64,000 nucleotides of DNA from Chthonomonadaceae bacterium (lineage in GTDB: Bacteria > Armatimonadota > Fimbriimonadia > Fimbriimonadales > Fimbriimonadaceae): NCBI GenBank assembly GCA_015709495.1, contig CP054189.1, forward strand, positions 1,984,001 through 2,048,000. Direction: 5' to 3'. Of the stretch, positions 1 through 8,819 are shown in pieces. How positions within the stretch are numbered: position 1 is the stretch's first letter; each line of letters begins with the position of its first letter. The notes beneath the pieces are model-generated. The model saw nothing but the letters and a program-made list of their open reading frames with translations, had not been told where the DNA came from and did not search any database. The position numbers were made by a program, and so were the translations under genes.

Positions 1-694
1 GCTTGACGTCGATATCGTACGCGTTGTAATGCGTCAGAAACGGGCGCGCCGCCGCTCCACCCGCCACGATCTGGAGCATTGGAGTCTCGACCTCGACGTA
101 CCCTTGTTTCTCAAAGTATTTGCGGACGGCCGAAACGATCTTGCTGCGAGCTACCAGCGTGTCGCGCACCGGTTTGTTGGCGATGAGGTCCAGGTGCCTA
201 TGCCGGTAGCGCGCCTCGACGTCTTCGAGCGCATACCATTGCTGGCCGTCCTTCTCCTTGCCGATCGGCAGGGCGTGGAGGCACTTACTGAGTGGCTTGA
301 GTTCACGGACATGAATCGACCGCTCGCCGGTGCGGGTTCGAAACAGAAAACCAAGCACGCCCACATGGTCGCCGATGTCGAGCAGGGTGTACGCCTCCCA
401 CGCCTCCTCGCTGAGGTCATCCTTGCGGAAGTATGCCTGGATCTTTCCGTCTCCATCCGAAAGATGGGCGAATCCCGCCTTGCCCATCAGCCGATAGCTT
501 ACGATCCTGCCGGCAAACGCGACGTCCGGTGCCTCGGATTCGGCAAAATCCCCCTCGGAAGGAAACAGTTGCAGAAGATCGTCGGCAGAGCCTGTTGAGT
601 CAAACCGCTCGACCGCATACGGGTCGAGCCCCAACTCGCGAAGCCGCTCCAGCTTCTGAAGGCGAACGTCTCTCAAGGACAACTCTTCGGTCAT
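1..694 (-). CDS. lysS: Lysyl-tRNA synthetase, class II, N-terminal part (cut by window start)
   Basis: Charges tRNA-Lys with lysine in the cytoplasm. About 231 codons are visible, from an ATG at 692-694 to the window edge. The N-terminal region has the OB-fold anticodon-binding layout (VAFAGRIVSYRLMGK, then KIQAYFRKDDL). It is followed by the family stretch ALEDVEARYRHRHLDLI and the start of class II motif 1 (KYFEKQGYVEVETPML). The catalytic core with motifs 2 and 3 lies outside the window. The gene is divergent from the str cluster. It could be confused with aspartyl- or asparaginyl-tRNA synthetase, but the RYRHRHLDLI segment is typical of LysS. Confidence 0.93.
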   Translation of the reverse strand, partial: MTEELSLRDVRLQKLERLRELGLDPYAVERFDSTGSADDLLQLFPSEGDFAESEAPDVAFAGRIVSYRLMGKAGFAHLSDGDGKIQAYFRKDDLSEEAWEAYTLLDIGDHVGVLGFLFRTRTGERSIHVRELKPLSKCLHALPIGKEKDGQQWYALEDVEARYRHRHLDLIANKPVRDTLVARSKIVSAVRKYFEKQGYVEVETPMLQIVAGGAAARPFLTHYNAYDIDVK

Positions 695-798
695 TCGAAG
701 TAAGCATTCTACTTGACTTCCTCGGGGGGCGGGCCTGAGTGACGGACTGCCGAGAGGGTCCAACGGCCCGCCTGGAGTCCGCGAAGTCAAAGGAACGC

Positions 799-828
799 TT
801 GACAGCTTGATACCGGGCGCGTCATACT
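799..828 (+). promoter_or_regulatory. Probable promoter of the rpsL-rpsG-fusA operon
   Basis: A perfect -35 TTGACA (799-804), an 18-nt spacer and a -10-like CATACT (823-828). It is the best sigma-70-type match in the intergenic region and faces rpsL. Confidence 0.6.
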
Positions 829-938
829 ACGCCCAGGCACAACGAGGCGAGGCCTTTGCGTGTCGAATATCGGTCGAGGAGGCTGGGAGCCGGAGGATTC
901 TGAGAACGATTAAGGAGTCGGAATCGAGAAATGGGAGG

Positions 939-967
939 CCCCCTGCCGGCAGGTAGCGGGTTTTTTT
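939..967 (+). terminator. Attenuator-like hairpin in the rpsL leader
   Basis: A GC-rich palindrome (CCTGCCGGCAGG), with outer CCC/GGG pairs around a small bulge, is followed directly by seven T at 961-967. It lies downstream of the promoter and 70 nt before rpsL. It therefore looks like a transcription attenuator of the str operon rather than an end-of-gene terminator. No competing antiterminator was resolved by eye. Confidence 0.45.
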
Positions 968-1036
968 GTTGTCTTCCCGCCAGCGCCGACCGCGTTCGAC
1001 GCAGGGTCCGCGTGCCGCAAAGGACAAGAGAATCGT

Positions 1037-1417
1037 ATGCCAACAGTCAATCAACTGGTGCGGAAAGGGCGCAGGACGCCCAAGGTGAAGTCGAAGTCGC
1101 CGGCGCTCAAGGGCAACCCCCAGCGCAGGGGCGTCTGCACGATCGTACGAACGATGACGCCCAAGAAGCCCAATTCGGCTCTCCGCAAGGTGGCGCGCGT
1201 CCGATTGACGAATGGCGTCGAAGTCACGGCGTATATCCCCGGAATCGGCCACAACCTTCAGGAGCACTCGGTGGTGCTCGTTCGAGGCGGCCGTGTGAAG
1301 GACCTTCCCGGCGTGCGATACCACATCGTCCGCGGTACACAGCAGACTGCCGGCACGAACAACCGAATGCAAGGTCGCAGCAAATACGGTGCCAAGCGGC
1401 CGAAGGCGGCGAAGTAA
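1037..1417 (+). CDS. rpsL: 30S ribosomal protein S12
   Basis: 126 aa, the normal length for S12, a decoding-centre protein of the small subunit. The N-terminus [12 protein letters not shown] and the decoding loops [11 protein letters not shown] and [13 protein letters not shown] are intact. The lysines of both loops, where streptomycin-resistance changes commonly occur, are the wild-type residues, so this allele predicts streptomycin sensitivity at S12. It is the first gene of the str operon, followed 10 nt later by rpsG. Confidence 0.98.
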   Translation: MPTVNQLVRKGRRTPKVKSKSPALKGNPQRRGVCTIVRTMTPKKPNSALRKVARVRLTNGVEVTAYIPGIGHNLQEHSVVLVRGGRVKDLPGVRYHIVRGTQQTAGTNNRMQGRSKYGAKRPKAAK

Positions 1418-1427
1418 GGAGCGAGCG

Positions 1428-1898
1428 ATGCCGAGAAAAGGTCCAGTTTCCAAGCGAAGAATTCTTCCCGATCCGGTGTACGGCAGCGAACTTGCGCAGC
1501 GGTTCATCAACCGGATGATGCTCGACGGCAAGAAGTCCGTGTCTGAAAGGATTTTCTACTCTGCGATGGCCAACCTCGAACAGAAGACCGGAGAATCCGC
1601 GATCGAGGTGTTCGAGCGCGCCATGCAGAACGTGATGCCGAATGTTGAAGTGCGCCCGCGACGCGTGGGCGGCCAGACGTACCAAGTCCCGATGGACGTA
1701 CGGCCTGAGCGCCGACGCGCCCTCGCATTGCGTTGGCTCATCGAGTCCGCTCGGAAGAGGTCGGGCAACACGATGGTCGACAGGCTGACGTCTGAACTGC
1801 TCGACGCCGCCAACGGCACGGGCGTTGCGGTCAAGAAGCGCGAGGACACCCATCGCATGGCCGATGCGAACAAGGCGTTCTCGCACTATAGGTTCTAA
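1428..1898 (+). CDS. rpsG: 30S ribosomal protein S7
   Basis: 156 aa, the usual bacterial S7 length. S7 nucleates assembly of the 30S head by binding the 3' major domain of 16S rRNA. The start at 1428 is chosen because [10 protein letters not shown] is the family N-terminus and an AAGGAG-type ribosome binding site precedes it; a longer in-frame start inside rpsL is rejected. Family segments [23 protein letters not shown] and [18 protein letters not shown] are present. It sits between rpsL and fusA with short spacers, as in the classical str operon. Confidence 0.98.
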   Translation: MPRKGPVSKRRILPDPVYGSELAQRFINRMMLDGKKSVSERIFYSAMANLEQKTGESAIEVFERAMQNVMPNVEVRPRRVGGQTYQVPMDVRPERRRALALRWLIESARKRSGNTMVDRLTSELLDAANGTGVAVKKREDTHRMADANKAFSHYRF

Positions 1899-1909
1899 GG
1901 AAGGAACTT

Positions 1910-4039
1910 ATGGCACGGACGCATCCCCTCGAACGCATACGCAACATCGGTATTGCCGCTCATATCGACGCGGGCAAGACCACGACGACCGAGCGGATCC
2001 TCTATTACACGGGTCGCCAACACAAGATGGGCGAAGTTCACGAGGGCTCGGCGACGATGGATTGGATGGAGCAAGAGCAAGAGCGGGGAATCACCATCAC
2101 TTCCGCCGCGACGACTTGCTACTGGAAGGGAACCAACGGTGACCGAGAGGATCACCGCATCAACATCATCGATACGCCTGGACACGTCGACTTTACCGTC
2201 GAAGTCGAACGCTCGCTACGCGTTCTCGATGGCGTCGTAGCCGTATTCTGCGCCGTCGGTGGAGTCCAGCCCCAATCAGAAACCGTCTGGCGGCAGGCGA
2301 ACAAGTACAGCGTCCCCCGGATCATCTACGTGAACAAGATGGACCGCCTCGGGGCCAACTTCTTCGACGTGGTCGATAAGATTCGCCAGCGATTGGGTTC
2401 GAACGCCGCTCCGATCCAAGTGCCTTGGGGCGCGGAGAGCGATTACAAAGGGTACGTTGACCTCATCACCATGAAGGCGACGAAGTACACCTCCGACGAC
2501 GGCAAGCAATTCGAGGAAATCGACTGCCCGCCGGAGTTAGTGGAACTCGCAGCAGAATGGCGCGAGAAGATGATCGAGTCGATCGCCGACTTCGATGATT
2601 CCATCATGGAGACCTTCCTCGAAGGGGGAGAGATCAACGAAGCCGACCTCCGATCCGCGCTACGCAAGGGCACCATCGCCGGAAAGGTCGTGCCCGTCCT
2701 TAGCGGATCGAGCTTCAAGAACAAGGGCGTTCAGGCGATGCTCGATGCCATCGTCGATTTTCTGCCTTCGCCGCTCGACGTCGGTGCTGTTCATGGCGTC
2801 GATCCCAAGACCGAGCAAGAGGTCTTGCGACAGCCCGACGATAGCGAGCCTTTCTGCGCCCTAGCGTTCAAGATTATGAGCGACAAGTACGTCGGCAGGC
2901 TGACGTACCTGCGCGTGTACTCCGGGTTGCTCAAGAAGGGAAGTACGGTGCTCGTTTGCTACCGCGACCCGCAGACCAACGAACTTCGGAGCCGTTCGGA
3001 GCGGGTGGGCCGCATCCTTCAAATGCACGCCAACCACCGAGAGGACCTCGATGAGGCGGACGCAGGCTCGATCGTAGGCGTCATCGGCCTCAACGACGTG
3101 CATACGGGTCAAACGGTTTGCCAAGAGGGCAAAGCCGTGGTTTTGGAGGCTATCCGCTTCCCGGAGCCCGTCATTCAGATTGCGATCGAACCGAAAAGCC
3201 GCGCCGACCAGGAGAAACTGGCAACCTCGCTCCTCCGCCTGGCCCAAGAAGACCCGACGTTTCGGATGCACACCGACCAAGAGAGCGGCCAGACCATCAT
3301 TTCCGGCATGGGCGAACTCCACCTGGAGATCATCGTCGATCGTCTGAGCCGCGAGTTTGGAGTCCAAGCGAATCAAGGCAAGCCGCAGGTCGCCTATCGA
3401 GAGACCGTCCGGGTCAAGAGCAAGGCCGAAGGGCGCTTCGTTCGGCAAACGGGCGGTTCGGGCCAATATGGCCACTGCTGGCTCGAGTTGGAGCCGCTCC
3501 CACCTGGATCGGGGATTCAATTCGAGAACAAGGTCGTCGGCGGAGCGGTCCCGAAGGAGTTCATTCCTGCGATCGAGAAGGGCGTGCGCGAAGCGGCGCA
3601 ATCCGGCATTATGGCGGGCTATCCCGTCGTCGACGTAAAGATCTCGGTCGTGGATGGAAGCTATCACGAGGTCGACTCCAACGAAAACGCCTTTAGGCAG
3701 GCGGGCGTTCTTGGTTTTCGAGAAGGCATGAGGAAAGCGAACCCCGTACTGAAGGAGCCGATCATGCACGTCGAGGTGACGACGCCGGAAGCGAACGTAG
3801 GAGACGTAGTCGGCGACATTAACAGCCGCCGAGGACGAATTGAGGGCATGGAACCAGGCATGGGCGGGGTCACCGTCATCAATGCCCACGTGCCGCTCGC
3901 AGAGATGTTCGGGTATGTTACTACGTTGCGGTCTTTGACGCAAGGACGAGCGACGCCGAACGTAACACCCTCGCATTACGAGGAGGTTCCGCAGGGAATC
4001 GCGGCGGAAATCGTTGCGAAAGCCCAGGGCGGAAGATAG
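1910..4039 (+). CDS. fusA: Translation elongation factor G
   Basis: 709 aa, full-length EF-G, the GTPase that drives translocation of tRNA and mRNA on the ribosome. The P-loop [12 protein letters not shown] is at about residues 17-28, with switch [11 protein letters not shown] and the NKMD guanine-specificity motif after it. Domain IV shows GGSGQYGH and domain V shows [11 protein letters not shown] near the C-terminus. AAGGAAGG precedes the ATG. It is the last conventional gene of the str run here, because tuf, normally next, is displaced about 3.2 kb downstream by an accessory cassette. A run of 11 T follows at 4089-4099 but has no good stem in front. Confidence 0.98.
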   Translation: MARTHPLERIRNIGIAAHIDAGKTTTTERILYYTGRQHKMGEVHEGSATMDWMEQEQERGITITSAATTCYWKGTNGDREDHRINIIDTPGHVDFTVEVERSLRVLDGVVAVFCAVGGVQPQSETVWRQANKYSVPRIIYVNKMDRLGANFFDVVDKIRQRLGSNAAPIQVPWGAESDYKGYVDLITMKATKYTSDDGKQFEEIDCPPELVELAAEWREKMIESIADFDDSIMETFLEGGEINEADLRSALRKGTIAGKVVPVLSGSSFKNKGVQAMLDAIVDFLPSPLDVGAVHGVDPKTEQEVLRQPDDSEPFCALAFKIMSDKYVGRLTYLRVYSGLLKKGSTVLVCYRDPQTNELRSRSERVGRILQMHANHREDLDEADAGSIVGVIGLNDVHTGQTVCQEGKAVVLEAIRFPEPVIQIAIEPKSRADQEKLATSLLRLAQEDPTFRMHTDQESGQTIISGMGELHLEIIVDRLSREFGVQANQGKPQVAYRETVRVKSKAEGRFVRQTGGSGQYGHCWLELEPLPPGSGIQFENKVVGGAVPKEFIPAIEKGVREAAQSGIMAGYPVVDVKISVVDGSYHEVDSNENAFRQAGVLGFREGMRKANPVLKEPIMHVEVTTPEANVGDVVGDINSRRGRIEGMEPGMGGVTVINAHVPLAEMFGYVTTLRSLTQGRATPNVTPSHYEEVPQGIAAEIVAKAQGGR

Positions 4040-4104
4040 GTTCCCCCACAACCGATACGGCGCCCTCTGTACCGGACACCTCGCAATCTTTTTTTTTTTG
4101 TATA

Positions 4105-4133
4105 TTCGGAATGGCCCTCCGGCGCGTTATAGT
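4105..4133 (+). promoter_or_regulatory. Candidate promoter of the pilin/MauE/C39 cassette
   Basis: TTCGGA (4105-4110), a 17-nt spacer and TATAGT (4128-4133), about 30 nt before the first cassette gene. It suggests the cassette has its own promoter and does not rely only on read-through from fusA. Confidence 0.45.
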
Positions 4134-4162
4134 GGTATCGGATCGTTGGTCTGGAGTCGAAC

Positions 4163-4852
4163 GTGCGCCAACTGCCGAGACGCCAAAAGGGGACCCTAGG
4201 GATGACTCTCATTGAAGTCATCTGCGTCGTGGGGATTGTCGCTTCCCTCGCAGCCCTCATGTTTCCGACGTTTGCAAGCAGCAGGCGCGCTGCTCAGGTC
4301 GGGGTGTGCCTGTCGAACCTACAGCAGTGCGATCGTGCCCTTAAGCTCTATAGCGTCGACTACGACGACATGGTGCCCCGAGGGAAGGACTGCGTGGACC
4401 TGCAGATTCCAGAGGTCCATCCCGCTTCCATTCGCCCAGAGATTCGAGCCATCCCTCTGCTGACCGATTTGACAGGGCCCTATCTTCAGAAGCGGGAGGT
4501 CTGGCGATGCCCGCTGGATTCCGGGACGTTGGCCCTCGATACCGCGCCGCACATGGCGTTTCCCAACCATCCTTCGCTGTTCGAATCGTGCGGAATGTCG
4601 TACTCGTTCATCACTAGCTTGGGCCTAGGCGCTAGTTGGACCTCGATCGAGCGGCTCAGCGAGCAGATGATCCTAGCCGACCAAGCGGGGCATTGGCATC
4701 CGGGTTCGCAAGCGCTCGATCCGCGAATGATGATCGGGGACCACATGACGCTCTGGCAAACCTACCGCTACAACATTGCCTACTTCGACGGGCATGTGGC
4801 CCAGAATCGTACGTACACGCAGCACCGCGATGCCTGGGGGCGCTCCCGATGA
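4163..4852 (+). CDS. Prepilin-like protein with N-terminal methylation motif and H-x-DG-type C-terminus
   Basis: 229 aa, GTG start. After a short basic leader comes a type IV prepilin cleavage/methylation site (KGTLG followed by MTLIEV) and one hydrophobic helix (VICVVGIVASLAALMFP), then a globular domain. The stretch CLSNLQQCDRALKLYSVDYDD and the C-terminal YFDGHVAQN are typical of the large pseudopilin families of Planctomycetota and Armatimonadota (DUF1559-like). Such proteins are processed by a prepilin peptidase and placed in the inner membrane or a pseudopilus; their individual roles are mostly unknown. Its stop overlaps the next start (ATGA), so it is probably translationally coupled to the MauE-like gene. 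Confidence 0.8.
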   Translation: MRQLPRRQKGTLGMTLIEVICVVGIVASLAALMFPTFASSRRAAQVGVCLSNLQQCDRALKLYSVDYDDMVPRGKDCVDLQIPEVHPASIRPEIRAIPLLTDLTGPYLQKREVWRCPLDSGTLALDTAPHMAFPNHPSLFESCGMSYSFITSLGLGASWTSIERLSEQMILADQAGHWHPGSQALDPRMMIGDHMTLWQTYRYNIAYFDGHVAQNRTYTQHRDAWGRSR

Positions 4853-5262
4853 GGTCGTTTGGCATGGCGCGCTGGGCGATTGTCGCCCTTCTTGTCGCCG
4901 CGGCCACCGCGAAGTTCGTCGATTTCGACGAAGCGATCGCTTCGATTGACCAGACCGATCTCCTGCCGGTCAAAGGTCAGAGGGCATTTCTTGCGGCCTT
5001 GATCAGCGTTGAGTTTCTGGCGGCCTTGCTGCTTACCCTATCAAGGTCCAGGTGGTTGTACCTTGGCCTTGGCGCGTTGTTCGCGGCTTTTGCTGGGTAT
5101 TCAGCGCTCAGGTTTCGATTGGGCCTACATGTCCCATGCTCCTGCTTCGGAGCTTTCGTCAAGATGCCTGCTTGGGCTTCGTTCTTGCTGAGCACCGCGA
5201 TTTGTCAAGTTTCTTTCAGCATGTTCTGGAAACAAAAACCCTATACGGAGAACCTATCATGA
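4849..5262 (+). CDS. MauE/DoxX-like redox-associated membrane protein
   Basis: 137 aa with four predicted membrane helices: residues about 5-20, 45-60, 65-82 and 103-120. The motif PCSCFG near residue 97 is the MauE-type Cys-x-Cys pair. MauE and relatives are inner-membrane proteins linked to disulfide formation or maturation of periplasmic cysteine-rich proteins, first known from methylamine dehydrogenase small-subunit maturation. Start and stop overlap the neighbouring genes by ATGA on both sides. The next gene encodes a secreted protein with eight cysteines, an obvious candidate client. That client relationship is inference from context. Confidence 0.7.
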   Translation: MRSFGMARWAIVALLVAAATAKFVDFDEAIASIDQTDLLPVKGQRAFLAALISVEFLAALLLTLSRSRWLYLGLGALFAAFAGYSALRFRLGLHVPCSCFGAFVKMPAWASFLLSTAICQVSFSMFWKQKPYTENLS

Positions 5263-5657
5263 TCAAGTCCCTCACACTCGTCCTATTGGCGGTTGTCTTC
5301 GGCTCCGCCACGGTCGCCACTCGGAAACCTGACCTTGAACCAGGCACGATCGATGCCAGAGTCGCCATCGGCTCGGGCTCGACATGCCGAATCGGTTGTA
5401 ACGACTGGCCAACGAGTCAGTGCGTCAACCACTGGCATATGATTAACGGAGTTCCTCACTTCGACTATTCTGAGTTGACAACTCGAAACCCTCACTTGGA
5501 GTGCGGATGGGCCTGGGGACAAGACACGTGCGTGCCCTTGCCAGATACCTTGTGCATAATGATACAACGCTTCATGGAGTATGATTGCGCTGGCGAGTAT
5601 TACGATCAGGACATAACCACCACAAGTACTTGTGAACTCCCCGGCAGCGGAGGATAG
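5259..5657 (+). CDS. Small secreted cysteine-rich protein, function unknown
   Basis: 132 aa. A short hydrophobic signal segment (residues 3-20, MIKSLTLVLLAVVFGSA) is followed by a mature region with eight cysteines at about residues 43, 47, 55, 82, 91, 99, 110 and 125. This is an even number, as expected for four disulfides. Histidines and tryptophans are frequent, for example VNHWHMINGVPHF. I do not recognise the family. It starts inside the end of the MauE-like gene (ATGA overlap), which couples its synthesis to a redox-type membrane protein. It could be a disulfide-stabilised exported peptide, a bacteriocin-like product or a pilus-associated minor component; the sequence alone does not decide. 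Confidence 0.6.
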   Translation: MIKSLTLVLLAVVFGSATVATRKPDLEPGTIDARVAIGSGSTCRIGCNDWPTSQCVNHWHMINGVPHFDYSELTTRNPHLECGWAWGQDTCVPLPDTLCIMIQRFMEYDCAGEYYDQDITTTSTCELPGSGG

Positions 5658-5661
5658 CAGA

Positions 5662-6618
5662 ATGCGGCTCGCTGCAGTATTGCTCGGTTGGATCGTTTTC
5701 GTCTGCATTGCCAGCGCAGACCTTCGCCAGGAAATCGCATCGAACCTCAGGCTGGGTAGAACGCAAGTCGAAGGTTGGGAGCTCAAGTGCCTGATTGGGA
5801 AACCAGAGGAGCCCAATTATGGCTACTGGACTGCCGGTTTCCACGAAGGGGCGAACTTCCTGAAGATCACACGGAACCACACGAACAAGGCCGGGGTCAC
5901 AAATCCCCTTACGATGGGCTACTTGAGGTGGAACGACATTCTCTATCAGTTTAACTATGGTGGAGACGAAACGAAACGAACTGTTGGAGGTGGCTCCATT
6001 TCCTCGAATGGATACATTGAGCAATCCGTGCTCATGGCCTATGAGCAGTGTGGACTGCGGTACGAGGACCTCGTTCAGTCCGCGGACTCCATTACTGGAG
6101 CGGGCAAGCAAAGGACAGTCACCGGACAACACGAGGGTCACCCCTACACGATCGTCGTCGAAAGGTTCCCGTTCGGATGGCGGGTTGTCGAGTTCAATAT
6201 CGAATACCTCTCGGGGTCGTTCGCTTCCCGCACACGGGGTCGACTCGAAGGCTGGACCGATAAAGCCGGAGTAACGCTCCCCCAAAGGGGCGCTCGCCAC
6301 CTCGAAGCTGTGAATCCAGAATTCGCTGGGCGGGGGAAGAGGCACCCTCGAGTGTTCGAGTGTGACTTCTCAACCCTGAAGCCTTCGACGAAGCTAACCC
6401 CGTTGGAAGTCTTCCGACCTGGCGCATTCGTGGTGGCTGGACCCTATAAGCTCCTGCAAATGACCGAGTCGGGGGAATTGGTGGATGGTTCCGGTCTCCT
6501 CAAAAAGCCGTTCCTCCCGTGGAACATCGCCTACGTGCTCTCCGTTGCGGGACTGGTGTTCTTTTCCTCGCTCTGGTTCTGGCAGTACAAGAGGAGGACC
6601 GCCGGATCGCGAAGGTAG
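5662..6618 (+). CDS. Secreted protein with C-terminal membrane anchor, function unknown
   Basis: 318 aa. It has an N-terminal signal peptide (MRLAAVLLGWIVFVCIASA), an extracytoplasmic domain of about 265 residues, one C-terminal membrane helix ([19 protein letters not shown]) and a basic tail ending RRTAGSRR. This type I topology places the domain outside the inner membrane. The ATG at 5662 is chosen because it begins the signal peptide; it lies 4 nt after the preceding stop. No known domain was recognised. Its 3' end overlaps the possible early starts of the C39-like peptidase gene. In context it may be the receptor, carrier or substrate of the cassette's peptidase. Confidence 0.6.
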   Translation: MRLAAVLLGWIVFVCIASADLRQEIASNLRLGRTQVEGWELKCLIGKPEEPNYGYWTAGFHEGANFLKITRNHTNKAGVTNPLTMGYLRWNDILYQFNYGGDETKRTVGGGSISSNGYIEQSVLMAYEQCGLRYEDLVQSADSITGAGKQRTVTGQHEGHPYTIVVERFPFGWRVVEFNIEYLSGSFASRTRGRLEGWTDKAGVTLPQRGARHLEAVNPEFAGRGKRHPRVFECDFSTLKPSTKLTPLEVFRPGAFVVAGPYKLLQMTESGELVDGSGLLKKPFLPWNIAYVLSVAGLVFFSSLWFWQYKRRTAGSRR

Positions 6619-7049
6619 CGCGATGGGGCCTGTGCGCGTTCGCCTTGCTGGCGGTCGCTCTCGTTTGGATGCGAGTACTTCAAGCTCAGCCAAGTTCCGG
6701 CTTTTGCGGCCACAGGGCCTTGGAGCGGTGGATGGAGGAGATAAAGTCCCCGGTCAAGACGAGGAACGAAGCCCTTGCGAAGCTCGCCTCCAGACCGCTG
6801 GTGAGTGTGGACGCGCTCTCGCGCTCCCTTTCCGAGGTCGGCGTGGCGCACCGCGTCGTATCGCCCGAGTTGCTGAACTCGGAAACGGTCCCGGCGATTC
6901 TGTGGCTGGACCGGGGCCATTTCGTCGTCGTCTTATCGCGCAGTGCACGGGGCTGGATCGTGTTCGACCCGGATGACTCCGAGCACAGCCGCTCATGGAG
7001 TGAAGATCGTCTCACCGCAGAGCGTGGAAGGCTTGCCATCGTACGATGA
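6519..7049 (+). CDS. Membrane-anchored C39-like cysteine peptidase without ABC transporter domains
   Basis: Up to 176 aa. A membrane helix ([16 protein letters not shown]) is followed by a C39-type domain: [10 protein letters not shown] with the candidate nucleophile Cys, then RGHFVVVLS with the His and [10 protein letters not shown] with the Asp. C39 peptidases cleave double-glycine leader peptides of exported peptides and usually sit at the N-terminus of ABC exporters; here the domain stands alone with a membrane anchor. The start is uncertain. The ATG at 6519 or GTG at 6558 lies inside the previous gene, and no good start is seen after that gene's stop at 6618. It closes the five-gene cassette. 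Confidence 0.6.
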   Translation: MEHRLRALRCGTGVLFLALVLAVQEEDRRIAKVARWGLCAFALLAVALVWMRVLQAQPSSGFCGHRALERWMEEIKSPVKTRNEALAKLASRPLVSVDALSRSLSEVGVAHRVVSPELLNSETVPAILWLDRGHFVVVLSRSARGWIVFDPDDSEHSRSWSEDRLTAERGRLAIVR

Positions 7050-7116
7050 ACGAGGCGAATTCAACGGAGAAACGAGCTCGAAAGCCCGAAATTCGCGAGC
7101 ATCGCCATCGCACAGG

Positions 7117-7122
7117 TATAAT
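7117..7122 (+). promoter_or_regulatory. -10 box of a probable tuf promoter
   Basis: A perfect TATAAT at 7117-7122, about 97 nt before the tuf start, with only a poor -35 (TTCGCG region near 7092). It suggests tuf has a separate promoter after being split from fusA. Confidence 0.5.
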
Positions 7123-7218
7123 CGTCCGTCGCATTCCCCACCGTGTGGTTGGGGTGAGACCGAAGTTGGGGCGACGGGTCGCCCCCCCGACCACGAGCAA
7201 GTCAAATCAAGAGTACCC

Positions 7219-8430
7219 ATGGCAAGAGCTAAGTTTGAGAGAACCAAACCGCACGTAAACATTGGAACAATCGGTCACGTCGACCACGGGAAAACGTCGT
7301 TGTCGGCGGCGATCACGTTCGTGCTGCAAGAAAAGGGCCTGGCGAAGGCCCAGAAGTACGATGAGATCGACGCCGCGCCGGAAGAGAAGGCTCGAGGCAT
7401 CACGATCAACATCGCGCACCTCGAGTACGAAACCGACAAGCGGCACTACGCGCACGTCGACTGTCCGGGTCACGCCGACTACATCAAGAACATGATTACG
7501 GGCGCGGCCCAGATGGACGGCGCGATTCTGGTCGTGTCGGCCGCTGATGGCCCCATGCCCCAGACAAGAGAGCACATTCTGCTCGCCCGTCAGGTCGGCG
7601 TCCCTTACATCATCGTCTATATCAACAAGACCGACCAAGTCGACGACCCCGAGCTCATCGATCTCGTCGAGCTTGAGGTTCGCGAACTCCTCAGCAAGTA
7701 CGGATTCCCCGGCGATGCGACTCCCATTCTCAAGGGTTCCGCGCTGAAGGTTCTCGACCAAGTCGAAGCGGGCAAGGTCGATTTCGACGACGCGAACACG
7801 AAGTCGATCCTTGAGTTGATGGACGCAGCGGACTCTTACATTCCAGAGCCCCAGCGCGACACGGACAAGCCGTTCCTGATGGCGGTCGAAGACGTGTTCA
7901 CGATCACGGGCCGCGGTACGGTTGCGACCGGCCGTGTCGAGCGGGGCCAGCTTCGCTCGATGGAGGAAGTCGAACTCGTGGGACTTCACCCCGAAATCAA
8001 GAAGACCGTCGTCACAGGCGTCGAGATGTTCCGAAAGACACTGGACTACTGTCAGGCGGGTGACAACGTCGGGCTGCTGCTTCGCGGCGTCGATCGCGAA
8101 ACCGTTGAGCGCGGAATGGTCCTCTGCAAGCCGGGTTCGATCAAGCCGCACACCAAGTTCGACTCCGAGGTGTACGTGCTCTCGAAGGAAGAAGGCGGCC
8201 GCCACACGCCATTCGTCTCCGGCTATCGTCCCCAGTTCTATTTCCGAACGACGGACGTTACCGGCACTCTCAACCTTCCTACGGGAGTCGAGATGTGTAT
8301 GCCGGGAGACAACGTGACGATGACCATCGAGCTGATTCAGCCGATCGCGATGGAGGTGGGCTCCAAATTCGCCATCCGTGAGGGTGGCCGAACCGTCGGA
8401 GCCGGTTCGATCACCAAGATATACGAGTAG
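7219..8430 (+). CDS. tuf: Translation elongation factor Tu
   Basis: 403 aa, the GTPase that delivers aminoacyl-tRNA to the ribosome. The start at 7219 is set by the family N-terminus [20 protein letters not shown]; longer in-frame starts upstream are rejected. The P-loop GHVDHGKT is at residues 19-26, switch II is DCPGHADY, and the guanine-specificity motif is NKTD, a mild variant of the usual NKVD or NKCD. The C-terminal barrels end with VGAGSITKI. In most bacteria tuf follows fusA directly; here an accessory cassette separates them. A terminator-like hairpin follows the stop. Confidence 0.98.
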   Translation: MARAKFERTKPHVNIGTIGHVDHGKTSLSAAITFVLQEKGLAKAQKYDEIDAAPEEKARGITINIAHLEYETDKRHYAHVDCPGHADYIKNMITGAAQMDGAILVVSAADGPMPQTREHILLARQVGVPYIIVYINKTDQVDDPELIDLVELEVRELLSKYGFPGDATPILKGSALKVLDQVEAGKVDFDDANTKSILELMDAADSYIPEPQRDTDKPFLMAVEDVFTITGRGTVATGRVERGQLRSMEEVELVGLHPEIKKTVVTGVEMFRKTLDYCQAGDNVGLLLRGVDRETVERGMVLCKPGSIKPHTKFDSEVYVLSKEEGGRHTPFVSGYRPQFYFRTTDVTGTLNLPTGVEMCMPGDNVTMTIELIQPIAMEVGSKFAIREGGRTVGAGSITKIYE

Positions 8431-8443
8431 AAAACTAGGAGGC

Positions 8444-8470
8444 GGCCCTCGACAATCGACGAGGGCCGTT
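8444..8470 (+). terminator. Probable intrinsic terminator between tuf and rpsJ
   Basis: An 8-bp perfect stem (GGCCCTCG / CGAGGGCC at 8444-8451 and 8460-8467) with an 8-nt loop, followed by GTTTCTCTT. The T tract is interrupted, so termination may be partial and rpsJ may be served by read-through. Confidence 0.55.
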
Positions 8471-8486
8471 TCTCTTCAAGGACACT

Positions 8487-8792
8487 ATGACCAACAAAGT
8501 TCGAATCCGACTCCGAGCGTTTGACCATCGCGTTCTCGACCTATCGGCTGAGAAGATCACAGAAACGGCCAAGCGTACGGGAGCTCGCGTGAAGGGGCCC
8601 ATCCCCTTGCCGACTAATATCCAAAGGTTCTGCGTGATTCGTGGGCCGCACATCGACAAGGAGTCGATGGAGCACTTCGAGTTGCGGACTCACAATCGTC
8701 TCATCGACATCGTCGAGCCCTCGAACAAGACAATCGACGCCCTGATGAGGCTGGACCTTCCGAGCGGAGTCGATATCGAAATCAAGAGCTGA
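8487..8792 (+). CDS. rpsJ: 30S ribosomal protein S10
   Basis: 101 aa, full-length S10, a head protein of the small subunit that also acts in NusB/NusE antitermination. The N-terminus [17 protein letters not shown] and the motifs GPIPLPT and [11 protein letters not shown] are diagnostic. In most bacteria rpsJ heads the S10 operon and is followed by rplC. Here a convergent flavoprotein gene follows instead, so rpsJ is separated from the rest of the S10 operon and linked to tuf. Confidence 0.97.
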   Translation: MTNKVRIRLRAFDHRVLDLSAEKITETAKRTGARVKGPIPLPTNIQRFCVIRGPHIDKESMEHFELRTHNRLIDIVEPSNKTIDALMRLDLPSGVDIEIKS

Positions 8793-8819
8793 GTCCTCTC
8801 CTCCTCGTAGACTCTTGCG

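Larger units (their letters stand above)
695..1036. other. Intergenic region between lysS and rpsL
   Basis: 342 bases without a convincing gene. It holds a strong promoter facing rpsL (799-828) and a terminator-like hairpin with seven T (939-967), so the str mRNA should have a leader of about 200 nt. A possible -10 for lysS (TAGAAT on the minus strand) sits about 11 nt before its ATG, without a clear -35. Confidence 0.6.

Noticed and set aside
4089-4099. Run of eleven T after fusA as an intrinsic terminator
   Set aside because: The only stem nearby (CCGATAC / GTACCGG) has a mismatch and lies about 13 nt before the T run, so it lacks normal terminator geometry.
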